Shown: positions 46,403 to 56,496 of the stretch, one piece after another | Layout: every line of letters starts with the position of its first letter | Numbering within the stretch: the first letter of the stretch is position 1 | Source: Desulfovibrionaceae bacterium | GTDB lineage: Bacteria; Desulfobacterota; Desulfovibrionia; Desulfovibrionales; Desulfovibrionaceae | DNA: 64,000 nucleotides | Assembly: GCA_009782775.1 (NCBI GenBank) | Contig: WRIL01000003.1 | Location: 56,062-120,061, forward strand | Reading direction: 5' to 3' | Notes under the pieces: model-generated | The model's input: the letters and a program-made list of their open reading frames with translations, nothing else | Told to the model about the DNA's origin: nothing | Databases searched by the model: none | Position numbers and translations under genes: made by a program

Positions 46403-46771
46403 ATGATCCAGGTTGAATCAAAACTGGAGGTGGCGGATAATTCCGGCGCCAAGGAAGTGGCCTGCATCAAGGTGCCTGGAGGGTCCAAACGCCGCTATGC
46501 CACCTTGGGCGATACCATTATCGTATCCATCAAGGATGCCATACCCCACAGCAAGGTGAAAAAAGGCGAAGTGCTGCAGGCGGTGATCGTGCGCACTAAA
46601 AAAGAAGTCCGCCGGGCCGACGGATCTTACATCCGCTTTGACAACAACGCCGCCGTGCTGATCACCAAACAGGGCGAACCGGTGGGTACCCGCATTTTCG
46701 GGCCGGTGGCCCGGGAACTCCGGGCAAAAAACTTTCTGAAAATCCTCTCTCTGGCCCCAGAGGTTCTTTAG
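46403..46771 (+). CDS. rplN: 50S ribosomal protein L14
   Basis: 122 residues: [19 protein letters not shown], then [19 protein letters not shown], standard for L14. First gene of the part that corresponds to the spc operon in E. coli; no separate promoter is visible in the ten-base gap. Confidence 0.97.
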   Translation: MIQVESKLEVADNSGAKEVACIKVPGGSKRRYATLGDTIIVSIKDAIPHSKVKKGEVLQAVIVRTKKEVRRADGSYIRFDNNAAVLITKQGEPVGTRIFGPVARELRAKNFLKILSLAPEVL

Positions 46772-46781
46772 GAGTAAGGCC

Positions 46782-47105
46782 ATGCAGCAGTATCGCGTAC
46801 GCAAAAACGACAAGGTCATGGTCACCGTGGGCAAGGACAAGGGCAAGATCGGCAAAATCCTGAAAGTCCTGCGCAAACATGACCGGGTGCTGGTGGAAAA
46901 AGTGAACATGGGCAAACGGCACACCCGCGGCAACCCCTATGCCGGAAAGCTGGGCGGCATTATCGAAAAAGAGATGCCCTTGCACATTTCCAACGTCATG
47001 GTCATGTGCGAGGCCTGTGCCAGTCCCGTGCGCGTAGGCTACCGCCTGGACGAGGAAGGCAAGAAGGTCCGCTTCTGCAAAAAGTGCAACAAAAATATGA
47101 AATAG
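46782..47105 (+). CDS. rplX: 50S ribosomal protein L24
   Basis: 107 residues: the KOW motif lies in [20 protein letters not shown]; the C-terminal part has [19 protein letters not shown] and FCKKCNKN, four cysteines that look like a zinc ribbon. Confidence 0.96.
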   Translation: MQQYRVRKNDKVMVTVGKDKGKIGKILKVLRKHDRVLVEKVNMGKRHTRGNPYAGKLGGIIEKEMPLHISNVMVMCEACASPVRVGYRLDEEGKKVRFCKKCNKNMK

Positions 47106-47115
47106 GTGAGCGCAG

Positions 47116-47655
47116 ATGACTCGTCTTGAAAAAATATACCGGGAAAAAGTAGCTCCGCAACTGCGTAAGGAGTTTGATTACCAATCACCCATGCAGATTC
47201 CGGGTCTGGTCAAGGTATCGCTCAACATAGGGCTGGGCGCGGCCTCCCAGAACAACAAAATCATGGAAGAGGCCGTAAACGAGCTTACGGCCATCGCCGG
47301 GCAGAAAGCCACCATCACCAAGGCGAAAAAATCCATCGCCGCCTTCAAGGTGCGTGAAGGGATGTCTATAGGCTGCCGGGTGACCCTGCGGGGCAGCAGG
47401 ATGTGGGACTTCCTGGACAAGCTGTTCAATTTCGCCCTGCCGCGCGTGCGCGACTTCAGGGGCATCCAGGATCGCGGCTTTGACGGCAGGGGCAACTTCA
47501 CCTTGGGCATCAAGGAACATTCCATCTTCCCTGAGCTGGAAGCCGACCGGGTGGATAACCCCAAGGGTATGAACATCACCATCGTGACCACGGCCGCCAC
47601 GGATAAAGAGGGCAAAATGCTGCTGGAGCAGCTGGGCCTGCCCTTCAGAAAATAA
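47116..47655 (+). CDS. rplE: 50S ribosomal protein L5
   Basis: 179 residues: [20 protein letters not shown], then [20 protein letters not shown] and [17 protein letters not shown]. It binds 5S rRNA in the central protuberance. Confidence 0.97.
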   Translation: MTRLEKIYREKVAPQLRKEFDYQSPMQIPGLVKVSLNIGLGAASQNNKIMEEAVNELTAIAGQKATITKAKKSIAAFKVREGMSIGCRVTLRGSRMWDFLDKLFNFALPRVRDFRGIQDRGFDGRGNFTLGIKEHSIFPELEADRVDNPKGMNITIVTTAATDKEGKMLLEQLGLPFRK

Positions 47656-47667
47656 GGAGAGAACACC

Positions 47668-47853
47668 TTGTCCCGCACAGCCCTTGAAATTAAGGCCACC
47701 CGCAAGCCAAAGTTCAGTAGCCGGGCCTATAACCGTTGTCCCATTTGCGGACGCCCCCGTTCATACCTGCGTAAATTCGGCCTCTGCCGCATCTGTTTCC
47801 GCAAAATGGCCCTGAACGGCGAACTCCCCGGCGTGCGCAAGTCCAGCTGGTAG
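47668..47853 (+). CDS. rpsN: 30S ribosomal protein S14, zinc-binding type Z
   Basis: 61 residues, the short zinc-containing form (also called rpsZ). [20 protein letters not shown] gives the four cysteine ligands. TTG 47668 is the start, after AAGGAGAGAACACC. A zinc-free paralogue would be expected elsewhere if zinc limitation is met. Confidence 0.96.
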   Translation: MSRTALEIKATRKPKFSSRAYNRCPICGRPRSYLRKFGLCRICFRKMALNGELPGVRKSSW

Positions 47854-47869
47854 CTGAAAAGGAGAAAAC

Positions 47870-48247
47870 ATGACTGATCCTATTGCCGATATGCTCACGC
47901 GTATCCGCAACGCACACATGGCCCTGCACAAGGAAGTACGTGTGCCGCGCTCGAAGATGAAGGAATCCATCGCCGGCATCCTCCTGCAGGAAGGGTATGT
48001 GGACAGTGTTGACCTGGATGAGGCTTATATCCGCATCGGCCTGAAATATCACAAAGGCCGCCCGGCCGTGGCCGGCCTGAAGCGCGTGAGCAGCCCCGGA
48101 CGCCGGGTTTATGTTGGTTCTCAGGATATCCCAAGGGTGCAAAATGGCCTGGGCATATGTATCCTCTCCACCTCCCGGGGCATCCTGGGGGGCGACTCCG
48201 CCCGCGAAAGCAAGGTGGGCGGCGAACTCTTGTGTGAAATCTGGTAG
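47870..48247 (+). CDS. rpsH: 30S ribosomal protein S8
   Basis: 125 residues: [18 protein letters not shown] and then [19 protein letters not shown]. In E. coli S8 represses the spc genes through rplE mRNA; no test of that is possible here. Confidence 0.97.
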   Translation: MTDPIADMLTRIRNAHMALHKEVRVPRSKMKESIAGILLQEGYVDSVDLDEAYIRIGLKYHKGRPAVAGLKRVSSPGRRVYVGSQDIPRVQNGLGICILSTSRGILGGDSARESKVGGELLCEIW

Positions 48248-48256
48248 GGGGAGGCC

Positions 48257-48796
48257 ATGTCGAGAATAGGCAAACTTCCGGTGTCCATCCCTGCGGGGGT
48301 GGAGGTGAAGATCGGGCAGGACAGCATTATGGTCAAAGGCCCCAAGGGGCAGCTTTCCACCCCGCTCTGCCCGGCCCTGGATTACAACCTTGATAAAGGC
48401 GCGATCACTATCACCCGCAGGAATGAAGAACAGTTCGCCAAGGCGCAGCACGGGCTGCGGCGCACCCTGCTGAACAACTGCGTCGTCGGCGTAACCCAGG
48501 GTTTCAGCAAAACCCTGGAAATCATCGGCGTGGGATACAGGGTGGCGGTAAAGGGAAACAGCCTGGAACTTTCCTTGGGCTTTTCACACCCCGTGCTGGT
48601 GGATCTGCCAGAAGGCATCAGCGCCAAGGCCGAAGGCAACAAGCTCACCCTGAGCGGCTCTGATAAAGAGCTGGTGGGGGAAACTGCCGCCCGCATCCGC
48701 CGTCTGCGCAAGCCCGAACCTTACAAGGGCAAGGGCATCAAGTATGAAACCGAAACCGTGCGCCGCAAGGTCGGCAAGTCCGGCGGCAAGAAATAG
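48257..48796 (+). CDS. rplF: 50S ribosomal protein L6
   Basis: 179 residues: [17 protein letters not shown], then [20 protein letters not shown] and the C-terminal [16 protein letters not shown]. Near the factor-binding region of 50S. Confidence 0.97.
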   Translation: MSRIGKLPVSIPAGVEVKIGQDSIMVKGPKGQLSTPLCPALDYNLDKGAITITRRNEEQFAKAQHGLRRTLLNNCVVGVTQGFSKTLEIIGVGYRVAVKGNSLELSLGFSHPVLVDLPEGISAKAEGNKLTLSGSDKELVGETAARIRRLRKPEPYKGKGIKYETETVRRKVGKSGGKK

Positions 48797-48807
48797 GCAG
48801 GCAAGCT

Positions 48808-49173
48808 ATGACTGGCAGAATCAGCAAAGATGAAGCGAGACAACGCCGCAAAGTCCGCATCAAAAAGAAGATCTCCGGCACCCCCGAACGTCCGCGGCTG
48901 GTGGTATTCAGGTCCAACCTGCACATCTACGCCCAGATTGTGGACGATGAAAGCGGCCGCACCTTGGCCGCCGCCTCCACCCTGACTCTGAAAAAGAACC
49001 GGGTGGAAGCGAAATCCGATAAAAACGGCGCGGATTTGGTGGGCAAGGAGATCGCCCGTCTGGCCAAGGACAAGAATATCCTGAAGGTGGTCTTCGACCG
49101 CAACGGCTATCTCTATCATGGCCGGATCAAGGCGGTGGCCGACGGCGCCCGGGCGGGCGGCCTGGAATTTTAA
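48808..49173 (+). CDS. rplR: 50S ribosomal protein L18
   Basis: 121 residues: [20 protein letters not shown], then [15 protein letters not shown] and [20 protein letters not shown]. 5S rRNA binding. Confidence 0.97.
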   Translation: MTGRISKDEARQRRKVRIKKKISGTPERPRLVVFRSNLHIYAQIVDDESGRTLAAASTLTLKKNRVEAKSDKNGADLVGKEIARLAKDKNILKVVFDRNGYLYHGRIKAVADGARAGGLEF

Positions 49174-49229
49174 GACTCGGGGCAAAGAAGCACACTTAAA
49201 AAGCTCTAATGTTGCAAGCAGGTAAAGGC

Positions 49230-49721
49230 ATGGAACAGAATGATCTCGGCCTGATGGAAAAGGTAGTCTCCCTCAACCGGGTGGCCAAGGTGGTCAAAGG
49301 CGGACGGCGCTTCAGCTTTTCCGCCCTGGTGGTGGTGGGGGACGGCAAAGGCAGTGTGGGCTATGGCCTGGGCAAGGCCCAGGAGGTCCCGGAAGCCCTG
49401 CGCAAGGCCACGGAAAGGGCAAAGAGAAACATGCTCCGGGTGCCCCTGCTGGACGGCACTCTGCCCTACGCCATCCAGGGACGCTTCGGCGCGGGCAAGG
49501 TGATGCTCAAACCGGCCTCGCGCGGAACCGGCATCATTGCCGGGGGTGCGGTGCGCGCGGTTATGGAGGCCGTAGGGGTGCAGGATGTGCTGGCCAAGGC
49601 CATCGGCACCAATAACCCGCACAATGTTCTGCGCGCCACGGTCAACGGTCTGTCGTCCCTGCGCAGTTCTGACAATGTGGGCGAAATACGCGGTAAAGAG
49701 CTGGAAACGCCAAGGAAGTAA
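49230..49721 (+). CDS. rpsE: 30S ribosomal protein S5
   Basis: 163 residues from ATG 49230 ([20 protein letters not shown]); ATG 49209 would add seven residues. [20 protein letters not shown] and [17 protein letters not shown] are the dsRNA-binding and accuracy regions. Confidence 0.96.
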   Translation: MEQNDLGLMEKVVSLNRVAKVVKGGRRFSFSALVVVGDGKGSVGYGLGKAQEVPEALRKATERAKRNMLRVPLLDGTLPYAIQGRFGAGKVMLKPASRGTGIIAGGAVRAVMEAVGVQDVLAKAIGTNNPHNVLRATVNGLSSLRSSDNVGEIRGKELETPRK

Positions 49722-49730
49722 GGTGGCGCC

Positions 49731-49898
49731 ATGATCAAGATCAGACTGACCCGCAGCTGGATCGGCTGCTCGCCCAAACAGCGCCGTGTTCTGGCGGCTC
49801 TGGGGCTGAAAAGACCCGGCAAGGTAAAAGAAGTGCCGGACAATGCCGCCATGCGCGGCATGCTGGCCTGTATTCCGCACATGGTGGAGGTGCTCTGA
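49731..49898 (+). CDS. rpmD: 50S ribosomal protein L30
   Basis: 55 residues: [20 protein letters not shown], then [20 protein letters not shown] and [13 protein letters not shown] short gene between rpsE and rplO in the normal order; its TGA shares an A with the rplO start (TGATG). Confidence 0.96.
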   Translation: MIKIRLTRSWIGCSPKQRRVLAALGLKRPGKVKEVPDNAAMRGMLACIPHMVEVL

Positions 49899-50344
49899 TG
49901 CGGCTGCATGAATTATATCCCTTTGCGGAAGAACGCAAAGGCCGCAAACGGCTCGGACGCGGCCAGGGGAGCGGGCTTGGCTCCTCTTCCGGAAAAGGCC
50001 TGAAGGGGCAGAAACAGCGTTCCGGAGGCGGGCCCCGCCCCGGCTTTGAAGGCGGCCAGATGCCCTTGCAGCGCCGTCTGCCCAAACACGGTTTTAACAA
50101 TATTTTCAGGGTAACCTATACAATCCTTAGCCTGAAACGCCTGCAGGCCGTGTTCGCGGACAAGGCGGAAATCAGCCTGGAAGACATTTACACCAGCGGC
50201 CTGGCCCCCATGGGGCGGCCGGTAAAAATTCTCGGCGATGGCGAAGTGCAGGGGCCGCTCAAGGTGGAAGCCCATAAATTCAGCGCCTCGGCCAGGGCCA
50301 AGCTGGAGCAGGCCGGAGGCGCGGCCAACTCCCTGGAAGGTTAA
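49898..50344 (+). CDS. rplO: 50S ribosomal protein L15
   Basis: 148 residues: [39 protein letters not shown] and [17 protein letters not shown]. Translationally coupled to rpmD. Confidence 0.97.
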   Translation: MRLHELYPFAEERKGRKRLGRGQGSGLGSSSGKGLKGQKQRSGGGPRPGFEGGQMPLQRRLPKHGFNNIFRVTYTILSLKRLQAVFADKAEISLEDIYTSGLAPMGRPVKILGDGEVQGPLKVEAHKFSASARAKLEQAGGAANSLEG

Positions 50345-50349
50345 ACACC

Positions 50350-51669
50350 GTGGCTATCGGCGGAATGCGCAACCTAGCGGGAGCCTCGGACCTGACGCGG
50401 AAACTGGGCTGGACAATCTTATTCCTGATCTTTTACCGGGTGGGCGTCCATGTTCCCCTGCCCGGCATCAACACCGGCTCCTTGGCGGCTTTTTTCGCCG
50501 AGGCCCAAGCGCAAAATCCCTTTTTCGGCCTGCTGGACATCTTCTCCGGCGGCGGCCTTTCCAATGTCTCCATTTTTTCCCTGGGCGTCATGCCCTACAT
50601 TTCCTCATCCATCATCATGCAGCTCCTGCAAGTGGTAAGCCCCAACATCAAGCGCCTGGCCCGGGAAGAAGGGCAGGCCGGACGCAAGAAGATCACCCAG
50701 TACACCCGCTACGGCACGGTACTCATCGCCATGGTCCAGGGAATGGCCCTGGCCAATTACGTGCAGAGCATGAGCGCCATGGACCTGCCCATTGTGACCA
50801 ACCCCGGGCTGCTCTTCGTTTTCGTCACCACCCTGACGGTGATCACCGGCACCATCCTGACTATGTGGATCGGCGAACGCATCACGGAAAAAGGCATCGG
50901 CAACGGCATCTCGCTGATCATCTTCGCGGGCATCGTGGCGGGCATCCCCCGCACCATCTACCGCTCCTATAATGAAATCGTCAGCGGAGGCAGCCTTACC
51001 CTCTTCATGGCCCTGGTCATCCTGGCGGTCATGGCCGTGGTGCTGGTCTTCATCGTCTTCATGGAACGCGGGCAACGGCGCATTCCCATCCAATACGCCA
51101 AGCGCCAGATGGGCCGCAAAATGCTCGGCGGGCAGAGTTCGCACCTGCCCCTGCGAGTGAATACCGCCGGGGTAATCCCGCCCATTTTCGCTTCCAGTCT
51201 GCTGATGTTCCCGACCATTATCCTGCCGCAATTCGTGGACAACGAAAGCGTAAGCAGGGCGCTGAGCATGTTCCAGCCCGGAACCCCCCTGTATAATGTC
51301 TTTTTTGTGGCCATGATTGTCTTTTTCTGCTTCTTTTACACGGCCATAATTTTTGACCCCAAGGACATCGCCGAAAACTTGAAAAAACAGGGCGGCTTCA
51401 TCCCGGGCATCCGAGCCGGCGGAAAAACCCATGAATATATAGACCGGGTGCTTACCCGCATCACCCTTTGGGGGGCAATCTATATCTCGGCCATCTGCGT
51501 GCTGCCCCAACTGCTCCTCTCCAGGTACAGCATCTTTCTGGGCGGGACCAGCATCCTCATCGTGGTAGGCGTGGCCATGGATTTCATGGGCCAGGTGGAG
51601 TCTCACCTCATTTCCCATCAATATGAAGGGCTGCTTGGAAAGGCCAGGATCAAAGGGCGCACGGGGTAA
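50350..51669 (+). CDS. secY: Preprotein translocase subunit SecY
   Basis: 439 residues with ten membrane helices; channel of the Sec translocon. KLGWTILFLIFYRVGVHVPLPG is helix 1, and the plug follows in FFGLLDIFSGGGLSNVSIFS. ITQYTRYGTVLIA and GIGNGISLIIFAGIVAGIP are typical. The GTG start at 50350 has GGAAGG about ten bases upstream; ATG 50365 is an alternative. Confidence 0.97.
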   Translation: MAIGGMRNLAGASDLTRKLGWTILFLIFYRVGVHVPLPGINTGSLAAFFAEAQAQNPFFGLLDIFSGGGLSNVSIFSLGVMPYISSSIIMQLLQVVSPNIKRLAREEGQAGRKKITQYTRYGTVLIAMVQGMALANYVQSMSAMDLPIVTNPGLLFVFVTTLTVITGTILTMWIGERITEKGIGNGISLIIFAGIVAGIPRTIYRSYNEIVSGGSLTLFMALVILAVMAVVLVFIVFMERGQRRIPIQYAKRQMGRKMLGGQSSHLPLRVNTAGVIPPIFASSLLMFPTIILPQFVDNESVSRALSMFQPGTPLYNVFFVAMIVFFCFFYTAIIFDPKDIAENLKKQGGFIPGIRAGGKTHEYIDRVLTRITLWGAIYISAICVLPQLLLSRYSIFLGGTSILIVVGVAMDFMGQVESHLISHQYEGLLGKARIKGRTG

Positions 51670-51675
51670 GGCGGC

Positions 51676-52440
51676 ATGAGAAAATTCCGGGGGGTTTTTC
51701 TCAAAAACGCCAATGAAATAGCGTTGATGCGTGAAGCCAACCGTATAGTTTTGAAAATACTGCAAGGCATGGAAGAAGAAGTCCGGCCGGACACGCCCAC
51801 CATGCGCTTTGAGGAAATCGCCCAGGATCTGTGCAAATCCTTCCGGGTGAAACCGGCCTTCCAGGGCTACAACGGCTTTCCGTATGCCCTGTGTTGCTCG
51901 GTGAACGAAGAAATCGTGCATGGCTTTCCTTCTACGGATCGCCGGCTCCGGGAAGGCGATATCGTGAGCTTCGACATGGGCGTGATCGTGGAAGGCCTGC
52001 ACGGAGACGCGGCCAGAACCTACCCGGTGGGAAACATCTCCGGGGAAGCCGGGAAGCTCCTGCGGGTGACCGCCGAAGCCCTGGAGGCGGGCGTGGCCGA
52101 GGCCAGGGAAGGCAACAACCTGCGGGATATTTGCATGGCCGTGCAAAAAAAGGCGGAAGCGGCGGAACTTGGAATCATCAAGCGTTTTGTGGGACACGGC
52201 GTGGGGTTGCGTCTGCATGAAAAGCCGGAGATTCCCAATTTTGTAGGCCCGTCCACCCCGGACCTGCCTTTGCAGGCGGGCATGGTGCTGGCCATTGAAC
52301 CCATGTTCAGCCTGGGAAGCTGGGAAGTCACCATCCTGGATGACGGTTGGACGGCCATAACCAAGGACAAAAGCCTCTCTGCCCACTTTGAACACAGTGT
52401 GCTGGTGGGAACGGACGGCCCCGCGATCCTTGATTGTTGA
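51676..52440 (+). CDS. map: Methionine aminopeptidase type I
   Basis: 254 residues. Removes N-terminal Met from new proteins. Metal ligands are seen in SFDMGVIVEGLHGDAARTYP (two Asp), GHGVGLRLHEKPEIPNF (His) and AIEPMFSLG (Glu); VNEEIVHGFPS holds the substrate His. It follows secY by six bases; adk, usual between them in many bacteria, is absent. Confidence 0.96.
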   Translation: MRKFRGVFLKNANEIALMREANRIVLKILQGMEEEVRPDTPTMRFEEIAQDLCKSFRVKPAFQGYNGFPYALCCSVNEEIVHGFPSTDRRLREGDIVSFDMGVIVEGLHGDAARTYPVGNISGEAGKLLRVTAEALEAGVAEAREGNNLRDICMAVQKKAEAAELGIIKRFVGHGVGLRLHEKPEIPNFVGPSTPDLPLQAGMVLAIEPMFSLGSWEVTILDDGWTAITKDKSLSAHFEHSVLVGTDGPAILDC

Positions 52441-52464
52441 GCCGCTGTCCCCAGGACTTGTGTC

Positions 52465-52493
52465 TTGACGAAAGCTGGCGTTGGGGTTATTCT
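52465..52493 (+). promoter_or_regulatory. Probable promoter of the rpmJ-rpsM-rpsK-rpsD-rpoA-rplQ unit
   Basis: TTGACG at 52465-52470 and TATTCT at 52488-52493 are separated by exactly 17 bases, in the 98-base gap after map. It would let the alpha-operon genes be transcribed independently of the upstream ribosomal genes. Confidence 0.7.
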
Positions 52494-52538
52494 TATCAGT
52501 TCCGGGGTATGTTCCGGACGAAAGAATGAGGAATTATC

Positions 52539-52652
52539 ATGAAAGTCAGACCTTCGGTAAAACGCCTTTGTCCAAAGTGTAAAGTGATCCGTCGCAAGGG
52601 CATTTTAAGGGTGCTCTGCGAAAACCCCCGGCACAAGCAGCGCCAGGGATAA
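52539..52652 (+). CDS. rpmJ: 50S ribosomal protein L36
   Basis: 37 residues: [20 protein letters not shown], then [13 protein letters not shown]. Two Cys of CPKC with a later Cys and His give the zinc-type L36. GAGGA lies six bases before the ATG. Confidence 0.96.
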   Translation: MKVRPSVKRLCPKCKVIRRKGILRVLCENPRHKQRQG

Positions 52653-52669
52653 GAAGCCAGGAGTAAGAC

Positions 52670-53044
52670 GTGGCCAGAATCGCCGGAGTGGATTTGCCCC
52701 GTGGCAAGCGGGCCGATATAGCCCTCACCTATATTTATGGCATAGGCCGCAATACGGCCATGAAAATTTTGGATACCACCGGGGTGGATTGGACCCGGGG
52801 CATCGATGATTTGTCTGCGGAAGAAATCAATGAAATCCGTAAGGAAATCGAACAAAACCACAAAGTGGAGGGCGATTTGCGCCGGGATGTCGGCATGAGC
52901 ATCAAGCGGCTCATGGACATCGGCTGCTACCGCGGCATCCGGCATCGTCGCGGTCTGCCGGTGCGCGGGCAACGCACGCACACCAACGCCCGCACCCGCA
53001 AGGGGCCGCGCCGGGGCGCCACTCCCAAGAAAAAAACCACCTAA
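52670..53044 (+). CDS. rpsM: 30S ribosomal protein S13
   Basis: 124 residues: [19 protein letters not shown], then [20 protein letters not shown] and [10 protein letters not shown]. The start is GTG 52670 after an AGGAG site. Head of 30S, contacts P-site tRNA. Confidence 0.97.
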   Translation: MARIAGVDLPRGKRADIALTYIYGIGRNTAMKILDTTGVDWTRGIDDLSAEEINEIRKEIEQNHKVEGDLRRDVGMSIKRLMDIGCYRGIRHRRGLPVRGQRTHTNARTRKGPRRGATPKKKTT

Positions 53045-53062
53045 CCAGTTGCGAGTCTGAAC

Positions 53063-53452
53063 ATGGCTAAAGCCAAAAGAACGGCCAAGAAAAAAGAGAA
53101 GAAGAACGTGCCGGTGGGCCTGGTTCACATCCAGGCCTCCTTTAACAACACCATCATCACCTTCACCGACACCCGGGGCAATACCATCAGTTGGGCCAGC
53201 GCCGGGCAGGCCGGTTTCAAAGGATCGCGCAAGTCCACGCCCTTTGCGGCCCAAAACGCGGCGGAGCAGGCTGCCCGCCGGGCCCAGGACAACGGGATGC
53301 GTACTGTGGGCATATATGTCACCGGGCCGGGGTCCGGCAGGGAATCGGCCATGCGGGCGATCAACAACGCCGGCTTCAAGGTGGCCTTCATCCGCGACAT
53401 CACCCCCATCCCCCATAATGGCTGCCGGCCTCCCAAGCGGCGCCGCGTCTAG
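53063..53452 (+). CDS. rpsK: 30S ribosomal protein S11
   Basis: 129 residues: [20 protein letters not shown] and [20 protein letters not shown], the invariant C-terminus near the Shine-Dalgarno cleft. Normal place after S13. Confidence 0.97.
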   Translation: MAKAKRTAKKKEKKNVPVGLVHIQASFNNTIITFTDTRGNTISWASAGQAGFKGSRKSTPFAAQNAAEQAARRAQDNGMRTVGIYVTGPGSGRESAMRAINNAGFKVAFIRDITPIPHNGCRPPKRRRV

Positions 53453-53470
53453 GATAAAGAGGAGCAAGCC

Positions 53471-54097
53471 TTGGCTAAATATAATGATTCCAAATGCCGG
53501 TTGTGCAGACGGGAAGGCGGCAAGCTGTTCTTAAAAGGCGACCGCTGCTTTACGGAAAAATGCGCTTATGACCGTCGGCCTTACGCGCCTGGTCAGCATG
53601 GGCGCATACGGAAAAAAATGAGCGATTACGCCGCCCAGTTGCGGGAAAAGCAGAAGGTGCGGCGCATTTACGGGGTGTTGGAACGCCAGTTTCATACCTA
53701 TTTTGTCAAGGCTGAACAGGCCAAGGGCGTTACCGGCTCCACCCTGCTAATCATGCTGGAGCGCCGCCTGGACAATGTGGTCTATCGCCTGGGATTCGCG
53801 GCCTCCCGCCAACAGGCCCGCCAGTTGGTCCGGCACGGACTCTTCACCCTGAACGGGCGCAAGGTCAACATCCCTTCCCAACTGGTCCGAGTGGGCGATG
53901 TGCTGGAGGTTCCGGAAAAAAAACGCAAGGTGCTTGTGCTTTCGGGTTCTCAGCAGGTGGTGGCCCGACGCGGCCTCCCCGGATGGCTGGATATCGACCC
54001 CGCCGCTTTCAAAGGCACGGTCAAGACCCTGCCGCAGCGGGAAGACATCCAGACCCCCATCAACGAAAACCTGATTGTCGAATTGTATTCCAAATAA
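53471..54097 (+). CDS. rpsD: 30S ribosomal protein S4 (zinc form)
   Basis: 208 residues, TTG start after GAGGAG. Cys ligands are in [18 protein letters not shown] and [16 protein letters not shown], a zinc knuckle; the S4 RNA-binding domain covers about 98-160 ([20 protein letters not shown]). First 30S body assembly protein, and an operon regulator in E. coli. Confidence 0.96.
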   Translation: MAKYNDSKCRLCRREGGKLFLKGDRCFTEKCAYDRRPYAPGQHGRIRKKMSDYAAQLREKQKVRRIYGVLERQFHTYFVKAEQAKGVTGSTLLIMLERRLDNVVYRLGFAASRQQARQLVRHGLFTLNGRKVNIPSQLVRVGDVLEVPEKKRKVLVLSGSQQVVARRGLPGWLDIDPAAFKGTVKTLPQREDIQTPINENLIVELYSK

Positions 54098-54108
54098 CGG
54101 ATGTGCGC

Positions 54109-55143
54109 ATGATCAAACAAGGCGATAAACTGATCAACTTCCGCAACTGGTCTGAGCTGGTTAAGCCGGAACAAATCACCCGCGAAACCCGCGACGGCAT
54201 GTACGGGAAATTCACCTGTGAGCCGCTGGAGCGCGGATTTGGCACGACCATCGGCAACGCCCTGCGCCGGGTGCTAATCTCCTCCCTCCAGGGGGCGGCC
54301 TTTGTGGCGGTGAAAATTGATGGCGTACAGCACGAGTTCACCACCATCACCGGGGTGCTGGAAGATGTCACGGCTATTATTCTGAATCTTAAGCAGGTGC
54401 GCCTGGCTATGGATACAGACGAAAACCAGCGTCTGACCCTGGATGCCTCGGGCAAGGGGCCGGTCACCGCCGGACGCATCAAGACCAACCAGCATGTGCG
54501 GGTGTTGAACCCGGAAACGCCGCTATTCACCCTGACCGAAAACGTCACCGTGAAAATGGAACTGGAAGCCCGCATGGGCAAGGGCTATGTGTCGGCGGAC
54601 ATGCACGATGGACTGACGGAGGAGATCGGCCTGATCATCCTGGACGCCAGCTTCGCTCCGGTGCGCAATGTGGCCTTTACCGTGGAACAGGCGCGCGTGG
54701 GACAGATGACCAACTATGACCGCCTGATCCTCCAGGTCTGGACCGACGGCTCGGTAAGCCCGGATGACGCCGTGGCTTACAGCGCGAAGATCCTCAGAGA
54801 ACAGTTCGCCGTGTTCATCAACTTCGATGAACAGATCGAGGGGGAAACCCCCGGCGGCAACGGCTGCGGAGCGGATTTGAATGAAAACCTGTTCAAATCC
54901 ATTGATGAACTGGAACTCTCGGTGCGGGCCACCAACTGTCTGCGCAGCGCCAATATCTCCTATGTGGGCGAACTGGTGCAGAAGGCCGAATCCGACATGC
55001 TCAAGACCAAAAATTTCGGACGCAAATCCCTGGACGAGATCCGCCGGGTGCTCTCGGACATGGGCTTGGACTTCGGCATGAAGGTGGATAGCTGGGATAA
55101 GAAACTACAGGAATACAAGAGGAATTCGCAAAATGAGGCATAA
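54109..55143 (+). CDS. rpoA: RNA polymerase alpha subunit
   Basis: 344 residues. ATG 54109 ([20 protein letters not shown]) is used; the frame runs upstream only as an rpsD shadow. The N-terminal assembly domain has [20 protein letters not shown] and the C-terminal DNA/activator-binding domain [20 protein letters not shown] and [19 protein letters not shown]. The end overlaps rplQ by 11 bases. Confidence 0.98.
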   Translation: MIKQGDKLINFRNWSELVKPEQITRETRDGMYGKFTCEPLERGFGTTIGNALRRVLISSLQGAAFVAVKIDGVQHEFTTITGVLEDVTAIILNLKQVRLAMDTDENQRLTLDASGKGPVTAGRIKTNQHVRVLNPETPLFTLTENVTVKMELEARMGKGYVSADMHDGLTEEIGLIILDASFAPVRNVAFTVEQARVGQMTNYDRLILQVWTDGSVSPDDAVAYSAKILREQFAVFINFDEQIEGETPGGNGCGADLNENLFKSIDELELSVRATNCLRSANISYVGELVQKAESDMLKTKNFGRKSLDEIRRVLSDMGLDFGMKVDSWDKKLQEYKRNSQNEA

Positions 55144-55675
55144 AAATTCCGGCCGCAAACTGGGCCGGGACAGCGCCCACCGCAAGGCCCTGTTCCGGAA
55201 CTTGGCCATCGCCCTCCTGACCCATGGGCGGATTACCACTACCCTGGCCAAGGCCAAGGAAATCCGCGGAGTGGTGGAGCCGCTGATCCGTCGGGCCCGG
55301 CAGGACGATCTGCATGCCCGCCGCGAGGTTTACCGTGTCCTCGGCGACCATCAACTGGTCAAGCGCCTGTTCGTGGAGATCGGACCTTTGTTTAAGGATT
55401 TGGAGCATGGCGGCTATACCAGGGTGGTCAGTCTGGCTATGCCTCGCAAGGGCGACAACGCCCCCATGGCCGTGGTGGAACTGCTCAAGGGCAAACACTA
55501 TGAAGAAAGCAAGGCCGCTGAAGCCAAGCCGGAAGCCCAAAAAGAAGAAGATAAAAAGCCGGCCGCCGCCAAAAACCAGACCAAGCCCAAGCCCAAGGCC
55601 GTGAAAAGCGGCGCCAAAAGTAGCCAAGTGATGAACTCCAAGCCCAAAAGCACCCCCCGTAAGATGGAGGGGTAG
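55133..55675 (+). CDS. rplQ: 50S ribosomal protein L17 with extended C-terminal tail
   Basis: 180 residues. The first 120 are ordinary L17: [39 protein letters not shown] and [20 protein letters not shown]. The usual bacterial length is about 115-130, so the last 55 or so residues are extra, rich in Lys, Ala, Pro and Glu with no Trp or aromatic core, and likely disordered. Last gene of the ribosomal unit. Confidence 0.95.
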   Translation: MRHKNSGRKLGRDSAHRKALFRNLAIALLTHGRITTTLAKAKEIRGVVEPLIRRARQDDLHARREVYRVLGDHQLVKRLFVEIGPLFKDLEHGGYTRVVSLAMPRKGDNAPMAVVELLKGKHYEESKAAEAKPEAQKEEDKKPAAAKNQTKPKPKAVKSGAKSSQVMNSKPKSTPRKMEG

Positions 55676-55689
55676 TCTGCCGACCAAAC

Positions 55690-55730
55690 ATATTTAACGG
55701 CGGCCTTTTTTTTCGGACGCCGTTAAATAT
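55690..55730. terminator. Strong inverted repeat after rplQ
   Basis: A 13-bp perfect stem ATATTTAACGGCG (55690-55702) and CGCCGTTAAATAT (55718-55730), with a 15-base loop that contains T8. It lies between rplQ and the end of a convergent gene. The T run is in the loop and not after the stem, so it may act in both directions or by a different fold. Confidence 0.6.
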
Positions 55731-55802
55731 AATCTCACCTAAAACGCCACCCACAAAGCATCCGTGTAAGCTCCGGACGCCTCGCCGCCTTGAATCCAAA
55801 CC

Positions 55803-56387
55803 TCAGAACTGCTTGCGGATGGAATCCAGAAGCTGTATGCCTGCGCCGGTGACCTTGGATTTATACTCCTCAAAGTCAAAGAACCCCTCACCCTTGCGGA
55901 AGTCGCAGATAAAAAAAAGGGTATGAAAAAACTCGTCCTGGGCGTTCATTTCAATAACCACAAAAAAATTCTCCCGGTCGCGGATCTCCCGGCTGTTGGA
56001 GCTTCTCTCCTCCAGCAGGCTGAACCTGGAAAGAATGCCGTTCTGCTGCACTTCTTCCGTTGCGCTCACATACACCTGTACGTTACGCCTGGTTGGCAAT
56101 TGCAGGTAAATGCGCTCCTTCCCCGACAGGGTATAGCCGCGGTACTCGGTCTTTTTTTCCCGCAGACAATATACCACCGCCTGGCTTAAATCCTGCTGAT
56201 TAAAAGGCTGGTTGATCATCAGAACCCGATTGTACTTGAGGGAAGAGTCTTCGTAATAACGCAGCTCAAAACCCTCGGGCAGGATGAAGCCGTATTCGCC
56301 CACCTGTCCGGGGGTTTCCGCCGGGGCCGTCTCCATCCAGATTAACAGGCACAGCAACGGAAGGACGATTTTCAAACCGCGAATCAT
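55803..56387 (-). CDS. Secreted hypothetical protein
   Basis: 194 residues from ATG at 56387, with GGAGG about eight bases upstream; an in-frame start 24 bases further up is less likely. The N-terminus is a signal peptide: RGLKIVLPLLCLLIWMETAPA with probable cleavage after APA. The mature protein begins ETPGQVGEYGFILPEGFELRYY and is a mixed alpha/beta domain with no motif I recognise. Two cysteines are far apart. Likely periplasmic. It is transcribed alone, convergent with rplQ. Confidence 0.75.
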   Translation of the reverse strand: MIRGLKIVLPLLCLLIWMETAPAETPGQVGEYGFILPEGFELRYYEDSSLKYNRVLMINQPFNQQDLSQAVVYCLREKKTEYRGYTLSGKERIYLQLPTRRNVQVYVSATEEVQQNGILSRFSLLEERSSNSREIRDRENFFVVIEMNAQDEFFHTLFFICDFRKGEGFFDFEEYKSKVTGAGIQLLDSIRKQF

Positions 56388-56496
56388 GCTCTTGCCTCCA
56401 TTGGAAGGCAATTTTAGCGAAAAAGCCGCCGCCCATAAAGAAGAATTTGACCGCCACGGCCGGAACCGGCCTAGGCTCGGGGATGGACTGGATGTA

